6,290 bases of DNA from JASFEQ01 sp050122535. Lineage in GTDB: Bacteria > Desulfobacterota > DSM-4660 > Desulfatiglandales > HGW-15. Below the pieces are notes generated by a model. It was not told the DNA's origin. It saw only the letters and a list, made by a program, of their open reading frames with translations, and ran no database searches. How positions within the stretch are numbered: the stretch's first letter is position 1; every line of letters begins with the position of its first letter. Positions 1 to 4,439 of the stretch are shown here, in pieces. Both the position numbers and the translations under genes were made by a program. The stretch is taken from positions 1 through 6,290 of the forward strand of contig JASFIT010000278.1 of assembly GCA_050122535.1 (NCBI GenBank), written 5' to 3'.

Positions 1-18
1 TTGACCCCTATATCATAA

Positions 19-53
19 AATCCGCAATCCAAAATCCGCAATCCAAAATCGCT
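19..53. repeat. 14-bp tandem repeat built from heptads
   Basis: AATCCGCAATCCAA occurs twice, perfectly and back to back (19-32, 33-46), followed by AATCGCT. Each 14-mer splits into AATCCGC and AATCCAA, so the period is also seven. It ends a few bases before the stop of the barrel gene, in its 3' flank. No terminator stem is visible in positions 1-58. Similar in style to the array at 4335-4422. Confidence 0.7.
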
Positions 54-58
54 TTCCC

Positions 59-1312
59 TTACTGCATCCACTTGAAGAGGGCTGAAGGAGCGGCGGGAAT
101 GACGTAGAAGCGGAAATTCCACTTTGCGCCGACCGATGTATCAGGCTGGACCACAGAGTAATGCACCTCAAAGCCGAAGCGCACCGGCACCTTTCCGAAC
201 TGAACGGTACGGCTGATGCCCAGACCGATGGGGACGGTCCACCGGTTGTCGCTGTCCAGCTCCCAGTTGGCGATGATGTTGGGGGCGGCGCCGATGGAGG
301 TCACGTCGTCCAGGCTGTAGAAGATGAAGTACTGCAGGTTCATCAGACTGACGTCGTCCCGGTCATCATCGCCCGCATAGTCCCAGTATTGTTGCACCAG
401 GGCGCCAATCTTCCACTTTGGCCCCATATAGACGCCCAAACCGGACGGACCCGCCAGCCATTTCCCCGTGCCCAGGACGTCGTCGGTCGCTGTCGGGAAA
501 CCCAGATCGAACCCCAGACCCCAAAGTAAACTGGCGCCGCTCTCGGTTTTGTAACCTTTCTTAGGGGAAAAGAGACCGTTGTAGTACATGTCGCCGAAGC
601 CGGTGGTGCGTCCGTCGAAGAGGTCGACGGGTGGTATCGGCGCTGTTGTTGGAGGGAAAACGGTCTGTCCCTCGCCACTACCGACTCTTCTTGCCAGTCT
701 GTCCGCAGCGAGGTCGATCTTGTCCTGGTCCACGGGCATGCTTGGAACGTTCCAGACAACGCGATTGATGATGTTCCAGTTCTCGCTGATGCCCTTGGGA
801 AACTGTGCGATGCCCATATAGTTCACTTTGTTGGCCTCTTTGCCGAAGAGGGGGTTCTCCAAAATGCTGAAGTCGAACTGGGTGAAGAGCATGGCCACGT
901 TGCCTAGCGGGTTGTCCATCAGGGCGGACATCTGTGCTAGGGTGGGCTGGCACCCGGCCCTGATGACATCGCCCACGTCCGCGCTGGGGTCCTTAGCGAA
1001 TGCCGCGCACTCGGGGGACAGGGGTTTCTCATCGCCTTGTTTGGCCTCTTCCCCTGTCTGAGCTTTTTCTTGTGCCAAAAGAATGGGCTGATAAGTGTCA
1101 TCTGTAGACACTTCGGCATCGCCCGGTAGCCAGGGCTGTGGCTGTGAATTCGAGCTGTTTAAACCCGGCGTTTGCAGAGGAAAATGATATTTTCCACTAA
1201 GAAAGCCCTCGCTGCCGGATTGCTCAAGCCCAAACGCACTGGCAGCGCAGACGAACACCAGGAGCACCAGTAAGCTGAAGCAAAACTGAATCCATCTGTT
1301 TTTGAACGCCAT
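59..1312 (-). CDS. Predicted outer-membrane beta-barrel protein, 'neuromedin U'/MetA-pathway-like family
   Basis: A 417-residue exported protein. The start at 1312 is preferred over an in-frame ATG at 1456 because it has AGGAGGG five bases upstream and opens directly on a signal peptide: basic N-terminus (K4, R6), hydrophobic core about 8-25, likely cleavage after ASA (24-26). Residues 30-98 are a low-complexity, polar linker (QPQPW, EKAQTGEEAKQGDEK). Next come a segment with two cysteines (C102, C121) and a conserved-looking NPLGNVAMLFTQFDF stretch (134-148). From about 165 to the end, alternating aromatic and polar strands separated by Gly/Asp turns suggest a barrel of roughly ten or more strands, with a proline-rich loop at 219-229. 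The late segment (VGAKWNFRFYVIPAAP, 394-409) is what I recall from bacterial proteins annotated 'neuromedin U' or transporter; that name is an annotation artefact and no hormone role is implied. Transport of a small solute across the outer membrane is inference; the substrate is unknown. It is last in the same-strand series, behind the metallo-hydrolase. Confidence 0.8.
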   Translation of the reverse strand: MAFKNRWIQFCFSLLVLLVFVCAASAFGLEQSGSEGFLSGKYHFPLQTPGLNSSNSQPQPWLPGDAEVSTDDTYQPILLAQEKAQTGEEAKQGDEKPLSPECAAFAKDPSADVGDVIRAGCQPTLAQMSALMDNPLGNVAMLFTQFDFSILENPLFGKEANKVNYMGIAQFPKGISENWNIINRVVWNVPSMPVDQDKIDLAADRLARRVGSGEGQTVFPPTTAPIPPVDLFDGRTTGFGDMYYNGLFSPKKGYKTESGASLLWGLGFDLGFPTATDDVLGTGKWLAGPSGLGVYMGPKWKIGALVQQYWDYAGDDDRDDVSLMNLQYFIFYSLDDVTSIGAAPNIIANWELDSDNRWTVPIGLGISRTVQFGKVPVRFGFEVHYSVVQPDTSVGAKWNFRFYVIPAAPSALFKWMQ

Positions 1313-1317
1313 GATTT

Positions 1318-1324
1318 CCCTCCT
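1318..1324 (-). promoter_or_regulatory. Strong Shine-Dalgarno site fixing the barrel gene start
   Basis: The minus strand reads AGGAGGG five bases before the ATG at 1312. It supports the signal-peptide start and argues against the longer in-frame ATG at 1456, whose extra 48 residues would precede the signal peptide. Confidence 0.8.
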
Positions 1325-1343
1325 ATGGTTAATTGTTGATAAG

Positions 1344-1363
1344 GTTTTTTTGAAATAAAAAAC
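1344..1363. repeat. AT-rich inverted repeat in the barrel gene leader
   Basis: GTTTTTT (1344-1350) and AAAAAAC (1357-1363) are perfect inverted 7-nt arms around a 6-nt centre, 32-51 bases upstream of the barrel start codon. It could be an operator, a weak leader hairpin, or simply AT-rich promoter DNA. Homopolymer arms make chance occurrence plausible. Confidence 0.4.
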
Positions 1364-1375
1364 GTGATGTTCCAA

Positions 1376-1434
1376 ACCCGCCCAAGGGCCGGCGAGCAAA
1401 ATCCCTGCTGGCCATAGCTTTAGCGACGGCGGGT
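1376..1434 (-). repeat. GC-rich nested inverted repeats upstream of the barrel gene
   Basis: The outer arms ACCCGCC (1376-1382) and GGCGGGT (1428-1434) are perfectly complementary. Between them are two further foldable pairs. GCCATAGC (1411-1418) and GCGACGGC (1423-1430) surround the loop TTTA; read as minus-strand RNA this pairs with one mismatch and one G-U. GGCC (1387-1390) and GGCC (1410-1413), extended inward by GGC/GCT, form a second hairpin. The folds share bases (1411-1413 and 1428-1430), so not all can form at once. The element lies 64-122 bases before the barrel start and about 110 bases after the hydrolase stop. It may be a dispersed REP-like intergenic element or a leader structure. 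I recognise no known riboswitch class. Confidence 0.5.
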
Positions 1435-1439
1435 AAAAT

Positions 1440-1464
1440 CCAAAGTGTGAAATCACTGCTTTGG
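1440..1464. promoter_or_regulatory. 25-nt near-palindrome, candidate operator or weak terminator
   Basis: CCAAAG (1440-1445) and CTTTGG (1459-1464) are perfect inverted arms, and inside them GTGA and TCAC (1447-1456) are also complementary, giving near-complete dyad symmetry with a one-base offset. On the minus strand it lies 78-102 bases past the hydrolase stop, is followed by ATTTTA, and is 128-152 bases before the barrel start. The GTGA-AA-TCAC core has only two central bases, so it is not a CRP/FNR site (six and four central bases respectively). The short T run makes it a poor intrinsic terminator. An operator for the barrel gene is as likely. Confidence 0.45.
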
Positions 1465-1541
1465 CAACGGTGGTGGCTTTAAATTACTTTTCACTCTTGC
1501 TTGAGGCTTCGTACATTCTCCATTGGGGTATGACCTGCCGT

Positions 1542-2849
1542 TTAGGGCACCTTCTCGTTACTCCCGAACTTATCATTGATGTACTGGTAGACATCCTCCA
1601 GCACCTTCCTGTGCACCACGCGGCCTTCACGCATCATCTGGGACATTGCTACCCGGCGGAGTTTGGGATCGGGCGGTACCAGCGGGATCGTTGAGGGCTG
1701 AGGCCATACATCTTCCTCTACTGCAGCCATCCGCACCTTGATCTTGTCCTTTGTGATGTTAAAGACCATGTAGTCGACCGCCAGGGCCAGTGGACCGTCA
1801 TAGGTCATCCGTACGTCCCGAAGCACCGAAGGCGTCGTGTCAAAGTCATTGAAGAAGTGGTAGCCCACTGCCAGGCGGGGCTTCGTTTCGGCCATCACCT
1901 TGCCGAACTGGGCCGGTGAGGTGTGAATCTGGGTGCCGACGTTGAGGGCTGCTTGCGGCGTGAACCCTTGTTTTTCCACGAGCGATTCCGGGGCGATGAA
2001 GCACTCGTGGATGGAAATGTCCGCGCCCTTTGTGTACTTCAGCCACCACTTGTTGGGAAAGGTGTCACTGCTGTATGCAAATTTCAGCCCGTTCCATTCC
2101 AGGATGAAACTGACCGGGCCGTCGAAGATGTGGATCGCGGGGATGGTCCTGATGGTGACACCGTTCTTCTGGTAGATCACCTTATTGACGGCGGTATAGT
2201 CGAACTCAGTGACCTTGAGAAAGGCACCGCGAGTGTCGGTGTTGCCCATGCGGGTATCGATATCCCAGGCCAACATCTTCTCGAAGGCGTCCATGGCTGC
2301 CTTGGTTCCATATTTGGATTCATTGGAACTGGGACCCCAGACCTCCAGTGGCACTACCCGGTTGGCAACGATGCCTCCGCAGTAAAGGGCGTCGAGGTCA
2401 CCGAAGTGATCGGAATGAAGGTGGCCAATGAAAACCTTGTTGAGGTAGTTGTAAGGGATCTTCATCGCAGCAATCCGCTCCGCGGATCCCGTGCCGATGT
2501 CGAAAAGGAACTTGTCCCCGTTGCCGAGCTCGACGAGCCAGCATGCCGCAGCCTGTTTGGGTCGGGCATTGGGCATACCGGTGCCGCAGGCTGTCACACG
2601 CATTTCATCGGGCGCCAGGTCTTCTGTGCCGGGATAATAGACCTCCCTATCCTGTATCGCTTTGACCGGCGAGGCCTTGGTCCGACCGGCCGCATGCGCC
2701 GTTTCTACCATCTGTTCCGTTAATGCTGATGTTGTTTCAGTTACCTGATCAACCATCTGGGGATTTTGACCCATCAAAAATCCGGCCACTGCTGCCGCAA
2801 CAATAGCGACCCCAATACATAATGACCATAAAATATACTTATGTTTCAT
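1542..2849 (-). CDS. Membrane-anchored or secreted metallo-beta-lactamase-fold hydrolase (GntH-like / RNase Z-arylsulfatase-like)
   Basis: 435 residues, starting at 2849 with GGAGG seven bases upstream. Residues 6-27 form a hydrophobic N-terminal segment after a basic MKHK, so the protein is an uncleaved anchor or exported; an AHA|A site near 51-54 is possible but far from the helix. The catalytic domain runs from about 83 to 365. It shows the metal-binding HLHSDH (H143, H145, D147, H148), H240 before GPVSF, YSSDT with D262, ISIHE with H281, IHTSP with H309, and GYHFF with H331. That order matches the RNase Z/arylsulfatase branch of the MBL superfamily (two-metal hydrolases). The TACGTGMPN start of the fold and overall length resemble proteins that I recall being annotated in bulk as GntH of guanitoxin biosynthesis. 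No other guanitoxin gene is visible here, so that pathway role is not supported. A C-terminal extension (about 366-435) lies beyond the fold. Substrate unknown. The barrel gene follows after 229 bp. Confidence 0.85.
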   Translation of the reverse strand: MKHKYILWSLCIGVAIVAAAVAGFLMGQNPQMVDQVTETTSALTEQMVETAHAAGRTKASPVKAIQDREVYYPGTEDLAPDEMRVTACGTGMPNARPKQAAACWLVELGNGDKFLFDIGTGSAERIAAMKIPYNYLNKVFIGHLHSDHFGDLDALYCGGIVANRVVPLEVWGPSSNESKYGTKAAMDAFEKMLAWDIDTRMGNTDTRGAFLKVTEFDYTAVNKVIYQKNGVTIRTIPAIHIFDGPVSFILEWNGLKFAYSSDTFPNKWWLKYTKGADISIHECFIAPESLVEKQGFTPQAALNVGTQIHTSPAQFGKVMAETKPRLAVGYHFFNDFDTTPSVLRDVRMTYDGPLALAVDYMVFNITKDKIKVRMAAVEEDVWPQPSTIPLVPPDPKLRRVAMSQMMREGRVVHRKVLEDVYQYINDKFGSNEKVP

Positions 2850-2960
2850 CCTTATTCCTCCCTTTGGTTTTTAAATCATTATTGCCTTTTATCCAAAATA
2901 TTTAGCTCTTAGCTCTTCAAACACTTCCATAGCTTTTCGAGTACAATGCTGCATTCAACT
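2850..2960. other. Intergenic gap before the hydrolase gene
   Basis: 111 bp, AT-rich. On the minus strand it contains the directly repeated heptamer GAGCTAA (2902-2908 and 2909-2915) and the Shine-Dalgarno GGAGG (2857-2861) of the hydrolase. All three minus-strand frames are interrupted, so it is not the missing regulator C-terminus. I see no convincing sigma-70 or sigma-54 promoter and no terminator hairpin. Confidence 0.5.
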
Positions 2961-3371
2961 TTATCTGCGGGTCCGCACAGCTTCCCCAGCGGAGACAAAA
3001 GTGCGCCCCTCAAGGACCTCCACCACTGCGGGTATCAGATCCGCGCCAGCGGTTCGTTTCAGCACAAAGCCAACCGCCCCCGAGGAGAGGACCTGCTCGA
3101 TGACTTCCTCGTCGTCATGAACACTCAGAACAATACACTTCAGATCCGGATGGCGCTCCTTGAACTGGCGTACGATATTGATTTCGCTGGCGATTGGCAG
3201 TGAGAGATCCACGATAGCAAGGTCAGGTTCAAGCCTTTGTGCCGTTTCAAACAAGGCGTCTCTGTCAGCCACCATCACAACGGTATCAAATACGGTCTCC
3301 AACAGACCCCTTATCCCTTCGAGCATATCTTGATGCTTGTCAGCGAGGATCACAAGGCCGTTTTTCATCAT
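2961..3371 (-). CDS. Receiver-only response regulator with a lysine in the acidic pocket
   Basis: 136 residues: one CheY-like receiver domain of the NarL/FixJ type, ending just after the fold (about 6-128) with no HTH. Visible signature residues: D11 of the acidic pair, phosphoacceptor D55 (IVDLSLP), switch S83 (LSVHDDEE), and K105 (FVLK). The partner acidic residue, normally Asp in LADDH, is K12 (codon AAG, 3336-3338). The glycine usual after the phospho-Asp loop (MPxxxG) is E63. The sequence aligns without obvious gaps to the receiver of the regulator encoded next upstream, so a tandem duplication followed by loss of the output domain is likely. Translation could start at 3371 or at the adjacent ATG at 3368; GGAAAAGG at 3376-3383 lies 4 or 7 bases away, favouring 3368. 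The 111 bp to the next gene hold no HTH remnant. Likely roles (inferred): phosphate sink, or a protein-protein partner locked in one state. Confidence 0.85.
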   Translation of the reverse strand: MMKNGLVILADKHQDMLEGIRGLLETVFDTVVMVADRDALFETAQRLEPDLAIVDLSLPIASEINIVRQFKERHPDLKCIVLSVHDDEEVIEQVLSSGAVGFVLKRTAGADLIPAVVEVLEGRTFVSAGEAVRTRR

Positions 3372-3445
3372 CGAACCTTTTCCAATGCGGTTAATGGCGT
3401 CTTAAAGTGGTAGAGTCATTGAAGAGACTGCCGCTTGACTAACCT

Positions 3446-3451
3446 ATTGTA
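3446..3451 (-). promoter_or_regulatory. Possible -10 element (TACAAT) for the receiver-only gene
   Basis: The minus strand reads TACAAT, one base from the sigma-70 consensus, about 75-80 bases before the start codon. The matching -35 position with a 17-bp spacer (ATCCTT) is poor, as expected only if an activator is needed. The TACGT boxes lie about 65-107 bp upstream of it. Weak evidence on its own. Confidence 0.25.
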
Positions 3452-3478
3452 TGAAAGGATAAATATGAAAGGATAAAA
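3451..3478. repeat. 14-bp tandem duplication
   Basis: Plus-strand ATGAAAGGATAAAT (3451-3464) is followed at once by ATGAAAGGATAAAA (3465-3478): 13 of 14 positions are identical. It sits between the TACGT boxes and the receiver-only gene and abuts the possible -10. The unit is twice seven bases, like the 14-bp unit at 19-46. It may be a slippage duplication or a repeated binding site. Confidence 0.7.
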
Positions 3479-3515
3479 TGGAACATAATTGAGGAACGCG
3501 GTGGATACAACTGGG

Positions 3516-3553
3516 AAAATTACGTGTTTTTGGTTAGAAAACTACGTATTTTT
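3516..3553. promoter_or_regulatory. Two near-palindromic TACGT boxes, candidate operators
   Basis: AAAATTACGTGTTTTT (3516-3531) and AAAACTACGTATTTTT (3538-3553) match at 14 of 16 positions. The second is palindromic except for one mismatched pair around TACGTA; the first has two mismatched pairs around ACGT. Their starts are exactly 22 bp apart, about two helical turns, so bound dimers would lie on the same face. They are upstream of the receiver-only gene (145-186 bases before its start codon) and downstream of the regulator gene. Dimeric LuxR/NarL-type HTH proteins bind short dyads of this kind. The neighbouring full-length regulator is the obvious candidate, by inference. Confidence 0.55.
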
Positions 3554-3554
3554 C

Positions 3555-3608
3555 GGAAAGACAAATACAGAAAGGGGAGGGCAAAGAGGAAGGGGAGCCA
3601 AAAAGAGA
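3555..3608 (-). other. Pyrimidine-rich stretch on the transcribed RNA, possible Rho entry region
   Basis: 48 of 54 plus-strand bases are purines, so RNA read from the minus strand is C/U-rich and poor in G. It starts about 15 bases after the stop of the full-length regulator. No intrinsic terminator (stem plus U run) is visible there, so Rho-dependent termination is possible; that is inference from composition only. Confidence 0.3.
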
Positions 3609-3622
3609 TCTGGCTAAAATCA

Positions 3623-4264
3623 TCAGATCGAAACAATGCCGTGCTTGATAGCATACTGAAGCAACTCAGCACTGGTCTTGAGATTCAGTTCCTCCATTAT
3701 TTTATATTTGTGAAACTCGACTGTTCTGGGAGAGATACAGAGAATGTCGCCGACCTCCTTGGCAGAGTGCCCTTCAGCCAGCAGTTGCAGGACCTCCCGC
3801 TGCCGGGTCGTCAGCTTAGTAATGGCATCGTCTCGAAGATGGACGCCCTCCTTATAAGACTGCATAAGTTCCCCGGCAATTATGGGTGTCACATAAGTCC
3901 TTCCTTTTGTGGCCTCACGCACGGCTGTAACCAACTCATCGGGTGCGGAATGTTTCAGTACATAGCCAGATGCACCCGCTTCAAATGCCCGGGTGGCATA
4001 GGTCACGTCCGGGTGCATGGTAAGAAATACCACCTTTATTTTATCGTTTTCCTGCCTAATTTGACGGACAGCCTCGATGCCATTAAGAAAAGGCATGGAG
4101 ATATCCGCAACAACCACATCGGGACTGAGCTTCTCCGCTGCTTTTAACAGGGCTCTCCCATCTTCTACAGTCCCCACAATTTCGAACTCAGGTTCCAAGA
4201 GGCTCCGCAAGCCCTCTAAAACAATCTTATGATCATCAGCCAGTAAGACACGCACCTTTTTCAT
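3623..4264 (-). CDS. NarL/FixJ-family response regulator (receiver + LuxR-type HTH)
   Basis: 213 residues, normal length for the family. The start at 4264 is chosen over an in-frame ATG at 4354 because GGGGAGG lies eight bases upstream and the protein opens directly on the receiver (MKKVRVLLADDH). Receiver, about 3-120: acidic pair D10 and D11, phosphoacceptor D54 (VADISMP), G62, T82 (LTMHPD), K104 (YVLK), all canonical. After a linker (121-147), the LuxR-type HTH covers about 150-210: LTTRQREVLQLLAEG, then SAKEVGDILCISPRTVEFHKYKIMEEL split over the scaffold and recognition helices. It should be a phosphorylation-dependent cytoplasmic DNA-binding activator or repressor. The HisKA_3-type kinase encoded immediately upstream, same strand, is its likely partner, since such kinases pair with NarL-type regulators. 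The 175-bp gap leaves room for a separate promoter. The TACGT boxes beyond its 3' end are candidate targets. Confidence 0.93.
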   Translation of the reverse strand: MKKVRVLLADDHKIVLEGLRSLLEPEFEIVGTVEDGRALLKAAEKLSPDVVVADISMPFLNGIEAVRQIRQENDKIKVVFLTMHPDVTYATRAFEAGASGYVLKHSAPDELVTAVREATKGRTYVTPIIAGELMQSYKEGVHLRDDAITKLTTRQREVLQLLAEGHSAKEVGDILCISPRTVEFHKYKIMEELNLKTSAELLQYAIKHGIVSI

Positions 4265-4272
4265 GACCGTAG

Positions 4273-4279
4273 CCTCCCC
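4273..4279 (-). promoter_or_regulatory. Shine-Dalgarno site fixing the regulator start
   Basis: The minus strand reads GGGGAGG eight bases before the ATG at 4264. The alternative start at 4354 would add 30 residues unlike a receiver domain, translated from the heptad repeat and leader. Confidence 0.75.
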
Positions 4280-4280
4280 G

Positions 4281-4295
4281 CCTAGTTGAGCTAGG
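4281..4295. repeat. Small inverted repeat next to the regulator's ribosome site
   Basis: CCTAG (4281-4285) and CTAGG (4291-4295) are perfect 5-nt inverted arms with a 5-nt centre, one base upstream of the Shine-Dalgarno sequence. It could be a small leader hairpin or an operator half-site pair; it is short enough to arise by chance. Confidence 0.3.
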
Positions 4296-4334
4296 ATAAG
4301 GTAAGAAGAGTTTGTCTTTAGATACCGCGCTAAA

Positions 4335-4422
4335 AAATTCGAAATTCGAAGCACGAATTCCGAAATTCACCCGCCCAAGGCGGGCAGGAATCCGAAGTTC
4401 TAATATTCAATGCTCAAGACTT
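4335..4422. repeat. Degenerate heptanucleotide array interrupted by a hairpin
   Basis: Read on the plus strand, units of seven bases follow without gaps: AAATTCG, AAATTCG, AAGCACG, AATTCCG, AAATTCA (4335-4369). After an 18-base insertion, GAATCCG, AAGTTCT, AATATTC, AATGCTC and AAGACTT follow (4388-4422). The loose consensus is AAnTTCG. It lies wholly between the kinase and regulator genes. Heptamer-based short tandem repeats are known from other bacteria, for example the STRR sequences of cyanobacteria; kinship is not implied. Function unknown; a non-coding dispersed repeat is the simplest reading. Confidence 0.6.
4370..4384. repeat. Perfect GC-rich hairpin inside the heptad array
   Basis: CCCGCC (4370-4375) and GGCGGG (4379-4384) are perfect 6-bp arms with a 3-nt loop. 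No T run follows on either strand, so it is not a standard intrinsic terminator, although a stem in the kinase-regulator gap could attenuate read-through or protect RNA. The minus-strand text CCTTGGGCGGGT occurs again at 1376-1387. Confidence 0.6.
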
Positions 4423-4439
4423 TTAACCAACTATGTTTT

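Noticed and set aside
1313..1456. Longer N-terminus for the barrel protein (start at 1456)
   Set aside because: It would place 48 residues before a textbook signal peptide. The ATG at 1312 has a strong Shine-Dalgarno; the upstream one does not.
1446..1458. CRP/FNR-type site (TGTGA...TCAC)
   Set aside because: Only two bases separate the half-sites, against six for CRP and four for FNR.
1923..2723. 266-codon open frame on the plus strand
   Set aside because: It is fully antisense to the metallo-hydrolase, has no recognisable motif or ribosome site, and the minus-strand frame carries clear catalytic motifs.
1542..2849. Guanitoxin biosynthesis cluster
   Set aside because: Only the hydrolase resembles a GntH-type protein. 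No hydroxylase, PLP enzyme, methyltransferase or kinase of that pathway is present in the window.
2850..2960. Frameshifted HTH remnant of the receiver-only regulator
   Set aside because: The gap is too short for a LuxR-type HTH and its minus-strand frames are full of stops without HTH-like residues.
3524..4147. 207-codon open frame on the plus strand
   Set aside because: It mostly mirrors the NarL-type regulator, starts in the operator-like gap, and shows no domain logic.
4370..4384. Intrinsic terminator after the kinase gene
   Set aside because: The stem is good but no T run follows on the minus strand directly after it; the next T-rich stretch is about 35 bases away.
4335..4422. CRISPR array or integron attC-like site
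   Set aside because: The units are 7 bases long with no spacers, and there is no cas gene or integrase. The hairpin lacks the paired R/L boxes of attC.
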